The notes: generated from the letters alone by a model not told the origin. A stretch of DNA of 38,752 nucleotides from Clostridia bacterium (GCA_017402845.1 JAFPLH010000099.1:1-38752), one strand, 5' to 3'. Shown: positions 14,517 to 23,170, counted from the stretch's first letter. Made by a program: numbers and translations.

Positions 14517-15776
14517 TTAATGAGAAGATTCTGCAACAACACCATACATACCAAACATAGGCATAACGATAGATACAGCAACTACACCAACGATACCTGC
14601 AACAATAATTGTCATAGCAGGTGTCATAGCATCTGTAAGACGCTTTGTAGATTCGTCAGCTTGCTCCTGATAAAGGTCAGCCATCTTGTGCATAGAGTCG
14701 GAGAACATACCGGATTCCTCACCTACACGTACCATTGATACGAGAATAGAATCAAATACGGAATAGTGGCTCATAGATACGTTGATAGGTGTACCGATTT
14801 TAACGTCTTCAATAACCTGACTCAAACAGTCTTTCATAAAGATGTTAGATACAACGTCTCTTGAAAGCTCAAGTGCTTTAAGAATACTAACACCGGCGTC
14901 TGTAAGAGTAGCCATAATATTACAGAAACGAGCAACATATGTATTTCTCATAACGTCACCGATGATCGGAATTTTAAGGAGAAATTCTGCAAGCCACATA
15001 GCGAAAGCGTCATTATATTTCAACAATGCTCTGAAACCAACAACAATGCCGGCAATAATCAAGCCCATTAGCCACCAGAACTTTAACATAAAGTCAGAGA
15101 ATGCCATAACAGCTTTTGAAATTGCAGGAAGATCAGAACCGAATGACAAGAATACGTTAGCAAACGAAGGCAAAACGAACATTGACATTACGATGATCAT
15201 TGCAAGTGTAAGAGCCATAAGGAAAGCAGGATACATCATTGCACTCTTGATCTTACTGGAAAGAGCAATTTCTCTGTGAAGAATATCTGCGGCATTATCA
15301 AAAGCCATATCAAGACGACCGTTTGCCTCACCGGCTGCAACAAGGCTGATTACAATTTCAGGGAAGGTTTTAAATGAACCCATAGACTGAGACAGCGGAA
15401 CACCGTTATAAAGCTCGCTTGATACTATGTTGAGTATTCTTTTCATGGTTCTGTCTGCTTCTGTATCGAGCAATACTTCCATAGCCATTGAAAGAGAAAT
15501 ACCTGACTTCATCATAATACCCATCTGGTGCATGGTTGTAAGAACTTTCTTTTTTGGAAGCTCAACATCATGAATATCTTTAGTTTGAATATCTCTTTGA
15601 TACCATGCAACACCTGACTGATCGTCACCTGCTATTGAGTCTTTTGTTTCACTGATCTCAATAGCAGTCATACCACGTTCTGCAAGAATTCGCTTAACGT
15701 CTTCACGGCTTTCTGCCGTAACTTCACTTCTGTACTTTTTGTTTTTGTCGTCAATAGCAAGATAACTATACTTCAA
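14517..15776 (-). CDS. pilC: Type IV pilus inner-membrane platform protein PilC
   Basis: A 419-residue GspF/PilC-family protein. The N-terminal region (1-60, KYSYLAIDDKNKKYRSEVTA) has the typical PilC/GspF start. Two homologous cytoplasmic four-helix domains (about 75-195 and 280-400) each end in membrane segments (about 180-205, 225-250, 385-410), with the conserved VAAGEANGRLD and VRVGEESGMFSDS motifs. PilC anchors the PilB and PilT motors in the membrane. The start is TTG, supported by GAGGTG seven to eight bases upstream and eleven bases after the pilT stop. It is the last gene of the pilus cluster. Confidence 0.93.
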   Translation of the reverse strand: MKYSYLAIDDKNKKYRSEVTAESREDVKRILAERGMTAIEISETKDSIAGDDQSGVAWYQRDIQTKDIHDVELPKKKVLTTMHQMGIMMKSGISLSMAMEVLLDTEADRTMKRILNIVSSELYNGVPLSQSMGSFKTFPEIVISLVAAGEANGRLDMAFDNAADILHREIALSSKIKSAMMYPAFLMALTLAMIIVMSMFVLPSFANVFLSFGSDLPAISKAVMAFSDFMLKFWWLMGLIIAGIVVGFRALLKYNDAFAMWLAEFLLKIPIIGDVMRNTYVARFCNIMATLTDAGVSILKALELSRDVVSNIFMKDCLSQVIEDVKIGTPINVSMSHYSVFDSILVSMVRVGEESGMFSDSMHKMADLYQEQADESTKRLTDAMTPAMTIIVAGIVGVVAVSIVMPMFGMYGVVAESSH

Positions 15777-15787
15777 TGTTGTTCACC

Positions 15788-16900
15788 TCATCTTCGGTTC
15801 ATATTAGCTGCGCCATAAGGTGGTTTTGCACCGGGCATTCCACCGCCAGCAATAAACGACTGATCGTTTTCACTTACATCAAAGCTATATTCACGAGCAG
15901 TCTGCTGGTTGATATAACCTCTGTTAAGAAGCATTTCAATACTCTTGTTTCTGGTAATCATACCGGAGCCCTTACTTGTTTCAATAACCTGCTCAATCAT
16001 AGAGATCTTATTTTCACGAATAAGGTTCGATATAGCACTGTTTACAAACATGATCTCAAATGCGCCGATACGTCCGGGAATATCGCTTCTCGGGAGAAGT
16101 CTCTGCGATACAACGCACTTCAAAGATGTTGATATCTGACCGAGAGCCTGACGCTGCTGAGCTGCGGGGAACATATCAACAAGACGGTCTACGGTTTTAG
16201 CTGCACCCTCTGTATGAAGTGTGGAGAAAACCAAGTGACCTGTTTCTGCGGCAGACAATGCAATTGAAACAGACTCGAAGTCACGAATCTCACCGATTTG
16301 TATAATATCGGGGTCTTCACGAAGTACGGCACGAAGAGCTGTATGATAAGAACGGCTGTCAGGACCGATCTCACGCTGGTTGATAACGCAGCCAATAGGA
16401 CGGTGCAAATACTCAACAGGATCCTCGATAGTAACAATGTTGAGGTTTCTCTCTCTGTTGATCTGATGAACAATAGCTGCAAGAGTAGTAGATTTACCCG
16501 AACCGGTAGGACCTGTTACAAGTACAAGACCTTCTTTAAGCTCAAGTATTTTTGCGATAGATGCAGGAAGATTAAGCTTGTCAAGCTCAGGTGTTGTTTC
16601 GTTGATAACACGCATTACGAGAGATGCGCCGTTTCTTGTTCTAAAAGCATTGATTCTGAAACGGCTGCAGCCTTCAATTGTAGCAGCACCATCGACATCG
16701 CAAGTTTCCATAAAGATATCAAAACGTTCTTTGTTAAGAACCTGGCTTATCATATATGTAACATCTTCATCGGTAAGCGGATCACCCTCCCAATATCTCA
16801 TCTGACCGTGAAGTCTGTACGCAGGACAGTTTCCGGCAGACATATGGATATCGGAGCAGCCTGCTTCAACCGCTTCTTTTACCATAGAAATAAAATCCAT
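15788..16900 (-). CDS. pilT: Type IV pilus retraction ATPase PilT
   Basis: A 370-residue secretion ATPase. It has Walker A GPTGSGKST (130-138), an Asp box TIEDPVEY, Walker B IIQIGEIRD, a His box TGHLVFSTLHT, and the AISNLIRENK motif, matching the PilT-specific AIRNLIRE needed for retraction. This motif distinguishes PilT from PilB. I start at ATG 16900, with GGGGGAA eight bases upstream; the TTG at 16915 overlaps that site. A glycine/proline-rich tail (GGGMPGAKPPYGA) ends the protein. It has its own promoter with a short hairpin at the mRNA 5' end and is cotranscribed with pilC. Confidence 0.95.
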   Translation of the reverse strand: MDFISMVKEAVEAGCSDIHMSAGNCPAYRLHGQMRYWEGDPLTDEDVTYMISQVLNKERFDIFMETCDVDGAATIEGCSRFRINAFRTRNGASLVMRVINETTPELDKLNLPASIAKILELKEGLVLVTGPTGSGKSTTLAAIVHQINRERNLNIVTIEDPVEYLHRPIGCVINQREIGPDSRSYHTALRAVLREDPDIIQIGEIRDFESVSIALSAAETGHLVFSTLHTEGAAKTVDRLVDMFPAAQQRQALGQISTSLKCVVSQRLLPRSDIPGRIGAFEIMFVNSAISNLIRENKISMIEQVIETSKGSGMITRNKSIEMLLNRGYINQQTAREYSFDVSENDQSFIAGGGMPGAKPPYGAANMNRR

Positions 16901-16960
16901 TTGTAATTCCCCCAATCAGGTTTTATTCAAACCGAGCATTTTTCTTCTCAGTTTTGCGTA

Positions 16961-16976
16961 TTGACTGAAAAGTCAA
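16961..16976 (-). promoter_or_regulatory. 5'-leader hairpin of pilT
   Basis: TTGACT and AGTCAA form a perfect 6-bp stem with a 4-base loop about 8 bases after the predicted transcription start. It could protect the mRNA 5' end or be an operator. Confidence 0.5.
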
Positions 16977-16989
16977 CGATTTATTTATG

Positions 16990-17018
16990 ATTATATCACA
17001 TCAAATAAAAATTTACAA
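16990..17018 (-). promoter_or_regulatory. Sigma-A promoter of pilT-pilC
   Basis: On the minus strand TTGTAA, 17 bases, TATAAT, about 90 bp before the pilT start. It separates the motor/platform pair from the upstream pilB. Confidence 0.72.
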
Positions 17019-17058
17019 CAATATTTTTTAAGTTTGCGCTTTTTTTTAGTGCTATTTT

Positions 17059-18759
17059 TTAGAGCATATCTTCGCTTGCAGCTTCCATCATAGTTTCAAG
17101 AGAAATAATACCGCTGATAACATTCATTCGCAGGTTTTCTCTCATCGAGATCATGCCTTCTTCAACAGCAATATCGTTAATATCTTCTGTTGCCTTATCC
17201 TGCTGGATAGCACGCTTGATTGCAGGTGATACCATAAGGATTTCGTGTACGGCAAGACGACCTTTATGACCGCTTCTGTTGCAGCGTTCGCAGCCGCCCT
17301 CAGGAGCTCTGTAAAGCTTAAGCTCAATGCTTGTATCGTCAATACCCAAAAGCTCAAGTTCTCTTGCGCCTGCAATATAAGGCTCTTTGCAGTTCACGCA
17401 AAGGCGGCGAACAAGTCGCTGTGCGATAACGCCGATTACAGTTGACGATACCATGAACGGCTCAACGCCCATATCTACAAGACGGATAATTGAAGAAGCA
17501 GCATTATATGTATGCAGTGTAGAAAGAACCAAGTGACCTGTAACAGCGGCAGATGCGGCGATTTCAGCAGTTTCCTTATCACGAATCTCACCGATCATGA
17601 TGATATCAGGGTCTTGACGAAGAATTGAACGAAGTGCGCTTGCAAATGTAAGACCGGCTTTAGCGTTGATATCAACCTGATTGATTCCGGGGATAATCAT
17701 TTCGACAGGGTTCTCAACGGTGATAATGTTAATATCTTCTCTCATAACGCCCTTAAGACCTGTATAAAGAGTTGTTGATTTACCTGAACCTGTTGCACCC
17801 GTTACAAGAATAATACCTCTGTTCTGGGTAAGAAGTCTATCAAATTTTGCAAGGTTCTCAGGTAAGAAGCCGATTGCGGATTTATCCATTTTAAGACCGA
17901 TAGCGGTCGTAATACGGGCGCAGACCTTCTCACCAAATACAACGGGAAGAATAGAAATACGCATATCTACTTCGGTAGAACCAACTCTGTAATTGATACG
18001 ACCGTCCTGAGGTATACGTTTTTCAGCGATGTTCATACCGCCGATAAACTTAATACGAGATGTTACAGAAGGTGCAAGCTGTGCGCTTGTTTCCATATAT
18101 TTTTGCAGCTTACCGTCGATTCTGAATCTGATAAGCATTACTTCTTCCATTGGCTCTATATGAATATCGGAGGTTTTAAGTCTTACAGCTTCCTCGATCA
18201 TGTTGTTTACGAAACGAATGATAGGCTGATCGTCGGCAGCAGATTTTGCAGCATCAATCTCATCTTCTTTGCCTGCCTGGCTTACCTGGCTCTGAATAAA
18301 GTCACGAGCCTCGTCATACGCTCTTTTTGAAGCATACAGAGCCTGATGAGCTTTGTGAATTTGCGAAGGTGCAGCAATAACTGTATACATCTGCATTTTT
18401 GTTGTAGTCTGAATTCTGTTGAGTCCCTTATAATCAAGAGGATCGGCAACAGCAATGGTCAATGTTCTATCATTCAGCTCCAACGGAACAACCATGCATT
18501 GTTCAGCCATTTCAGAAGAAATAATATTTGAAAGCTCGTCTTTCAATTCTATTTCATCAAGATCAACAAACGGAATAGAAAACTGCTTTGACAAAGCAAA
18601 ACAAACTTTTTCTTCTTCGCACATTTTTTCTTTAATCAAAATTTCACCCAGTCGCAAATTATTCTGCTTTTGCATACTTAGTGCTTGGTCAAGATGATCA
18701 GGAGTGATCGCTCCCATATTAATAAGGATCTGACCAATTTTCAAATTGCTTGCTCTCAT
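17059..18759 (-). CDS. pilB: Type IV pilus extension ATPase PilB
   Basis: A 566-residue GspE/PilB ATPase. The N-terminal MshEN/T2SSE-N domain (1-145) has the characteristic LGEILI pattern; in some PilB proteins such domains bind cyclic-di-GMP. The ATPase core has Walker A GATGSGKST (321-329), Walker B DPDIIMIGEIRD, and His box TGHLVLSTLHT. The zinc knuckle Cys454, Cys457, Cys490, Cys493 (CVNC, CERC) is typical of PilB and absent from PilT. The start ATG follows AAAGGAG. The upstream 104 bp between pilD and pilB carry a GC-rich hairpin (18841-18859) but no clear promoter. Confidence 0.95.
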   Translation of the reverse strand: MRASNLKIGQILINMGAITPDHLDQALSMQKQNNLRLGEILIKEKMCEEEKVCFALSKQFSIPFVDLDEIELKDELSNIISSEMAEQCMVVPLELNDRTLTIAVADPLDYKGLNRIQTTTKMQMYTVIAAPSQIHKAHQALYASKRAYDEARDFIQSQVSQAGKEDEIDAAKSAADDQPIIRFVNNMIEEAVRLKTSDIHIEPMEEVMLIRFRIDGKLQKYMETSAQLAPSVTSRIKFIGGMNIAEKRIPQDGRINYRVGSTEVDMRISILPVVFGEKVCARITTAIGLKMDKSAIGFLPENLAKFDRLLTQNRGIILVTGATGSGKSTTLYTGLKGVMREDINIITVENPVEMIIPGINQVDINAKAGLTFASALRSILRQDPDIIMIGEIRDKETAEIAASAAVTGHLVLSTLHTYNAASSIIRLVDMGVEPFMVSSTVIGVIAQRLVRRLCVNCKEPYIAGARELELLGIDDTSIELKLYRAPEGGCERCNRSGHKGRLAVHEILMVSPAIKRAIQQDKATEDINDIAVEEGMISMRENLRMNVISGIISLETMMEAASEDML

Positions 18760-18840
18760 TTACCAGGACTCCTTTTTAATTTATACGTTAGATGTTATTT
18801 TTTTACTGCTGCAAAATGAATATTGTTTAGTAGTATAACT

Positions 18841-18859
18841 ACCCGTGGGGCACACGGGT
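18841..18859. other. GC-rich hairpin between pilD and pilB
   Basis: ACCCGTG pairs with CACGGGT around 5 bases, 4 bp after the pilD stop. No T-run follows on either strand, so it is more likely an mRNA processing or stabilising stem than a terminator. Confidence 0.5.
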
Positions 18860-18863
18860 ATTA

Positions 18864-19625
18864 TTACGGCAGAACCTGCATTTCCATCAGGCTTCTGTAC
18901 ATATTAAATAAAGTCTCAAAATACGGCTGCATTATTATCACAAGACAGGTTCCTAAACAGATATAAGGTCCCATAGGGAGATATATTCCCTTCTTAGCCT
19001 TTCCTGCAAAAATAATAGCAACAAAATGACAGGCAGCCATCATGCATGAAAACACAAGCAATATGAAAACATACTTGTAACCAAACATTATTCCAAGGGC
19101 TGCCATAAGCTTAACATCACCAAAGCCGAAACCTGCTTTTTTAAAAATGAGCGTTGAAAACAGATCTAATGCAATAAGTACTGCCCCTCCGCACAAGCCG
19201 CCAAGAATCGGTGTATACCACGTCGTAATAAAATTTTGTGCAGTGAAAAGATCTGTCACAGCAAAAATAAGTGATAAAACAGCTGCGGCAATTGTAAACT
19301 CATCAGGGATTATTGTATATTTAGCATCAGATGCAGCTATCAGCATCAAAACAAGCAATATTATTATTATTATCGGAAATGTAGCGGTAATATTTGCTGT
19401 TAAGCTTGTAATAGCCAGAATCACAGCAAGAGTCAAACTCATTGCTATTCCATGAGGCTTTAGTTTATATCGTTTACCCGACAACAGCTCCTGAGAGGGT
19501 TCTTCATCATAATCACAAAGCCATTTGGCAGGTATTTTATTCAGTATTCTGCAGTTAAGCGGGCCCAGTGCAAGACCGAGCCCCGCTAATAATACAGAAA
19601 CTATAATGTTTATTCTTTCAATCAT
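18864..19625 (-). CDS. pilD: Prepilin peptidase (A24 family)
   Basis: A 253-residue polytopic membrane protein with about seven hydrophobic helices. The two catalytic aspartates are visible: Asp100 (AASDAKYTIIPD) and Asp170 (GFGFGDVKLMAALG). It cleaves the prepilin leader after Gly. The cytoplasmic N-terminal methyltransferase part is very short (about residues 25-58) and lacks the two CxxC pairs of classical PilD, so N-methylation of pilins by this protein is doubtful. The start is ATG with only a weak ribosome binding site, 20 bp after the pilO-like stop, so coupling is likely. CATACCGTA is duplicated across the start codon (19623-19631 and 19637-19645). Confidence 0.9.
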   Translation of the reverse strand: MIERINIIVSVLLAGLGLALGPLNCRILNKIPAKWLCDYDEEPSQELLSGKRYKLKPHGIAMSLTLAVILAITSLTANITATFPIIIIILLVLMLIAASDAKYTIIPDEFTIAAAVLSLIFAVTDLFTAQNFITTWYTPILGGLCGGAVLIALDLFSTLIFKKAGFGFGDVKLMAALGIMFGYKYVFILLVFSCMMAACHFVAIIFAGKAKKGIYLPMGPYICLGTCLVIIMQPYFETLFNMYRSLMEMQVLP

Positions 19626-19645
19626 ACCGTACTATTCATACCGTA

Positions 19646-20293
19646 TTATTCGGCAGATTCTTCAGCAGGTGCTTCTACAACCTGAGTCTGATCGTAGTAG
19701 TAGAGATATACATTCATGTATACCTGCAAATCTCCCTCTTTGACCTGAATCTCATCACTGACCTTCTGATCTTCTTGCATGGTTGAAGCTGCAAATGATT
19801 TTACATAATAGTGACCAAGCGACTCTTCCTCAATAAACTTAAGAAGATCAAGAAGTGTATCACGGTCTGTATAACCTGAGATACTAAGCTGAACATAATA
19901 AAGCGGAGAACCTGTAAAGCTTACTGCACCGTCTTCATCAGGAGTAGGTGTGCCTCTCTGGAAGTTTGAAAGTCCAAACTTAAGCTCTTTAACTTTATCA
20001 TTGATATCTTTAAGTGAAGCGTCAGCGTCAACGAACATTTCCTTCTGGAAATCTGCCCACTGACCTTCAAGAGTGTCAATATCTGACTGTATGTTTTTCT
20101 GATCTGCAATAGCATCTTCATACATCTGGATCTCTGCTAAGACCTCCTGATGCTTTTCATCCATTTCAGGTTTCTTTCTCTTATAAGGAGAGTAAACCGT
20201 TGGGATAAATACGGCAACTGCAACTATTACAAGAGCGAGTGCAACTGCAGCTCCGGGTATTTTTTTACTATTATTATTGTTATTTGCTGCCAT
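19646..20293 (-). CDS. pilO: PilO-like pilus alignment protein
   Basis: A 215-residue protein with a short basic/Asn-rich cytoplasmic start, one membrane helix (about 15-34), a coiled-coil (about 43-100) and a small C-terminal alpha/beta domain (about 118-200). That is the PilO architecture. Sequence similarity to PilO is weak, so the call rests on architecture and on position directly after the PilM-PilN fusion (3-bp gap). PilO dimerises with PilN and connects the cytoplasmic ring to the envelope. The start ATG follows GGGAGGG, which overlaps the end of the previous gene. Confidence 0.72.
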   Translation of the reverse strand: MAANNNNNSKKIPGAAVALALVIVAVAVFIPTVYSPYKRKKPEMDEKHQEVLAEIQMYEDAIADQKNIQSDIDTLEGQWADFQKEMFVDADASLKDINDKVKELKFGLSNFQRGTPTPDEDGAVSFTGSPLYYVQLSISGYTDRDTLLDLLKFIEEESLGHYYVKSFAASTMQEDQKVSDEIQVKEGDLQVYMNVYLYYYDQTQVVEAPAEESAE

Positions 20294-20296
20294 GGT

Positions 20297-22048
20297 TTAA
20301 TTCCCTCCCTGAACTGACTCAAGCATCTCGTCAAAATTGGTGCCATTGCTAATGTCTGTATGGAATCCCTCATTTTTCTCCTCTTCGGTTTTTTCTTCTT
20401 TATAACCAACAACATTAAAGGTATGAGAAATATCCCATGTATCATTCTGATTGTTTCTGTTAGCGTTCATAGGCACTTCAATTGCAAAGAATCCGTTCTT
20501 CTTGATTTCCTCTGTGAGATCAGTATAATCTTCAAGTACATCTACTGTAAAGTTTGTGCTTATAGTATTCTTGTCGCTTTCAATATTATAACTGCTTACA
20601 AAAGGAACATTATCTGTAAGCTGCTTGAATACCTCGTCAAGCATATTGCCAACTTTAGCGTTAGGAGTAGGAAGAAGAGCCAGGTCTTCGTCAACGTGAG
20701 CCATCTTATCTCTCAAATCGGTCTGCTTTGCAAGCAAGGCTTTTATCTCGTCATACTTTGGATCGGTTCTCTTTGCTTCGTCGTTTTGTGCGCGCACCTC
20801 AAGTCCGTAAGACTTCAAACCGATAAACGCCATAATACCAACTGCCAAAACAGCAATACCGATAGCAATAAGATTTACAAAGCCTGTACTTACAGCGCTA
20901 AGGTCTACGCTCTTACTGCCTGAAATAACTGCCAGGTTGTTATCAGTAGCAGAACCGCTGTTTACGAGGTAAAGATATGTATAGAAGCATGCTGTCTTAT
21001 AACCGGACTCGTCTGCCTCTTTTGTTATCATAGGAACATTTGTAAGAGAAGTAAACGCATCAGAAATAAGGTTGATCTCGTCAGCCTGTACGCTGATTGT
21101 TCTCAGATGCTTGAGCAAACCGGGGATATAAGCAACAAAGTCACTTGCATAGATCTGGTCAAGCTCGATACGGCAGCTAAGAAGCACCATACGAAGGTTA
21201 CGTACAACTTCGTTGGAGAAGTTTTCAAATGTCTGACGCATCTCTCTGCCTGCCTGAATGGAATTACACTTTTCGGAAATGCCTACGCCGTATTTCCTGA
21301 TTACTTCAAAAGCTTCTTCCATTGTGCATTTCTGGTCATTTGCAAAGATATTTACGATATCGCCCATTGGCAGCGAGAATGAGTGTGCGTATACGGGAAC
21401 ACCCTTCTGCATAACAAGAAGTCTTGCAGAACAGTAGTCAAGGCTTATGAGCGCAACAGACTTATCGTAGCTGTATATGCCTGTCTGAGCCATTTTGATC
21501 ATGCTTACGGTCGGAGGAATAAGCTTAAACAGATTAAGAGACTGCTCTCTGAACGCACTCTTAAGCTCTTCAACATATGACTTCGGCATAATATACACGT
21601 TAGCGCTGAGCTGAGCGTTTTCCTCTGCCTTCTGATAACCCGAACCATATTCACAGTTGATAAGTGAATAGTTAGCGATATCATCATTTACAAGAGCTCT
21701 TGCCTCGTTCTCTGCAAAGATCTTGAGGTATTTGTCTTTTGCCGGTGTATGCTGATACTCCTGGCTAATGATCTGATCTCCTTCGGCGCAGAGAATAACG
21801 TCCTTAATGTCGATCTTGGCATTTCTCATTGCCATTCTTACAACCTCTGCAAGCTCTCTGGGGAAATTCCACGCCTGACTTCTGAGATTATCGGGAAGGA
21901 AAACAACAAGGGGCTCTTTAAAAGTCACCTCATAATCAGGCTTCTTTGCATTACGATCATTACCGCTGCTGACAAACTGTTTTCCTGTCTCAGCAGGTGT
22001 AATGCAAACATAATACTTTGATACCTGAACAATTACATATTTTGACAT
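20297..22048 (-). CDS. pilM: PilM-PilN fusion protein
   Basis: A 583-residue protein joining two proteins that are usually separate. Residues 1-370 have a PilM-like actin-type ATPase fold (phosphate-2-like segment SVALISLDYCSARLLV, then FSLPMGDIVNIF; EVVRNLRMVLLSCR helix). A membrane helix lies at about 390-411, then a coiled-coil (about 412-455) and a PilN-like extracytoplasmic domain to the end. In canonical systems cytoplasmic PilM binds the N-terminal tail of PilN; here the link is covalent. The ribosome binding site is weak (AGGGTGG, about 12 bases from ATG). A promoter lies about 95 bp upstream. Confidence 0.82.
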   Translation of the reverse strand: MSKYVIVQVSKYYVCITPAETGKQFVSSGNDRNAKKPDYEVTFKEPLVVFLPDNLRSQAWNFPRELAEVVRMAMRNAKIDIKDVILCAEGDQIISQEYQHTPAKDKYLKIFAENEARALVNDDIANYSLINCEYGSGYQKAEENAQLSANVYIMPKSYVEELKSAFREQSLNLFKLIPPTVSMIKMAQTGIYSYDKSVALISLDYCSARLLVMQKGVPVYAHSFSLPMGDIVNIFANDQKCTMEEAFEVIRKYGVGISEKCNSIQAGREMRQTFENFSNEVVRNLRMVLLSCRIELDQIYASDFVAYIPGLLKHLRTISVQADEINLISDAFTSLTNVPMITKEADESGYKTACFYTYLYLVNSGSATDNNLAVISGSKSVDLSAVSTGFVNLIAIGIAVLAVGIMAFIGLKSYGLEVRAQNDEAKRTDPKYDEIKALLAKQTDLRDKMAHVDEDLALLPTPNAKVGNMLDEVFKQLTDNVPFVSSYNIESDKNTISTNFTVDVLEDYTDLTEEIKKNGFFAIEVPMNANRNNQNDTWDISHTFNVVGYKEEKTEEEKNEGFHTDISNGTNFDEMLESVQGGN

Positions 22049-22141
22049 TTTGTGATTGCACCACCCTAAATAATATTTCCGACCAAGGTCTGTGATAATG
22101 CCCGAAAAAACGCAAGTATTATCACGCTATGATACGTTATA

Positions 22142-22171
22142 ATTATACAATAGATATACTATTATTTTCAA
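22142..22171 (-). promoter_or_regulatory. Sigma-A promoter of the pilMN-pilO-pilD(-pilB) operon
   Basis: On the minus strand TTGAAA, 18 bases, TATAAT. The leader of about 85 bases contains the GTGATAAT/ATTATCAC stem and GACCAAGGTC. Confidence 0.65.
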
Positions 22172-22478
22172 TGCAAATAATTGTACAAAATACGCTCAAT
22201 TTTCTGTGCAATATTTCTTTATTGCTTAAATAGAAACTTAATATTTAGTTATTTTGGATATATTGCCGTAATATTCAGATATTATTTTTTTATTTTCATT
22301 CTCTCAGACAAAATATCCAAAGTGATTAAAATTATCATTATTTGAAAAAAGTATTGTTTATCTTCTTATTTTACACACAATATTTTTGTGTAATTTACAA
22401 AAGATGCATACACATGAAAAGGCATTTTATGTAGTTAGTATACAAACACTGAATTTTTAGCGAACTATTGAAAAACTA

Positions 22479-22507
22479 TTGAAAAACCGCATTCTATCTG
22501 GTAAAAT
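22479..22507 (+). promoter_or_regulatory. Promoter of the pilin gene
   Basis: TTGAAA, 17 bases, TAAAAT, with TGG before it (extended -10). It predicts a leader of about 160 bases containing the GTATAC repeats. The -35 box lies in the second copy of an 11-bp tandem repeat. Confidence 0.6.
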
Positions 22508-22671
22508 TATCATAAGGAGTAGAATAAGCGTACATTCCTTACACCGCATACGTGTTATTTTCATTGACGTTTTATTTTGTATACTATGTATACCATGTAT
22601 ACATGTTATCTGAGTTATGTTCTGAAAAGCGATCAGAGCCTTGATTCAGATCTAAAGGGAGGTTGTCATAT

Positions 22672-23151
22672 ATGAAAAAAACTTATAACGCTACAATGAA
22701 CGAAATGCTTGCTTTATCGGCAAACTGCGGAAAAGGTACTATGAAGAAAAAAACACGCAAAGGCTTTACACTTATCGAGCTTGTAATTGTAATAGCGATC
22801 CTTGCGATCCTCTCTGCGATCGCAATTCCGGTTATAATTACAACGATCAATTCATCAAAACTCAGCGTAATGCAAAGCGACTGTTCTACAATGCAAATGC
22901 TGCTTGATTCTGCCGTTGCAGAATACGAGACAGGAGTTTGCACCACTGTATATAACAACAGGGTTATTTGCGGCAGCACACAGATCGCTGACATTATGAC
23001 AGAGCATCATCTTGAAAATATTGATTTTTCACGCACTATCGGCGGTATTAATTACTATATGGTATGGAAACAAGGCGCGCTTTCTATTTCCAACACATCA
23101 ACTAATCTCATTACAAACAGCACAACTGTTTTTCAGCTTCGCAATTCATAA
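22672..23151 (+). CDS. Type IV prepilin (major pilin candidate)
   Basis: A 159-residue prepilin. The cleavage and methylation motif KKKTRKG/FTLIELVIVIAI places PilD cleavage after Gly31, with Phe1 and the key Glu5 of the mature pilin (Glu36 of the precursor), followed by a continuous hydrophobic helix. The mature protein has about 128 residues and two cysteines (CSTM, CTTVY) plus a third (ICGS), so a disulfide is possible. ATG 22672 has the best ribosome binding site (GGGAGG, 9 bases), giving a 31-residue leader; ATG 22741 would give the usual short leader MKKKTRKG but has only AAGG. It is divergent from the rest of the cluster, as in many pilus loci. Confidence 0.88.
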   Translation: MKKTYNATMNEMLALSANCGKGTMKKKTRKGFTLIELVIVIAILAILSAIAIPVIITTINSSKLSVMQSDCSTMQMLLDSAVAEYETGVCTTVYNNRVICGSTQIADIMTEHHLENIDFSRTIGGINYYMVWKQGALSISNTSTNLITNSTTVFQLRNS

Positions 23152-23170
23152 CTTTTATAAGCAAAACTTA

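Larger units (their letters stand above)
22049..22671. other. Intergenic region between the divergent pilMN and pilin genes
   Basis: About 620 bp, AT-rich, with no ORF that has a ribosome binding site. It holds the pilMN promoter, a hairpin GTGATAAT/ATTATCAC (22091-22124), the pilin promoter with an 11-bp tandem repeat (ACTATTGAAAA at 22464 and 22475), and three GTATAC repeats spaced 9 bp (about 22578-22601), the last inside the palindrome CATGTATACATG. I looked for cyclic-di-GMP riboswitch cores and did not find one. Confidence 0.6.

Noticed and set aside
16920..16983. Fragment resembling a cyclic-di-GMP-I riboswitch (stem followed by ACGCAAAAC) in the pilT leader
   Set aside because: The other half of the core (GGCAAACC side) is absent and the stem begins at the predicted mRNA start, so there is no room for it.
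18800..18842. TATACT box as a separate pilB promoter
   Set aside because: No -35 box at 15-19 bp; the GC-rich hairpin occupies that place.
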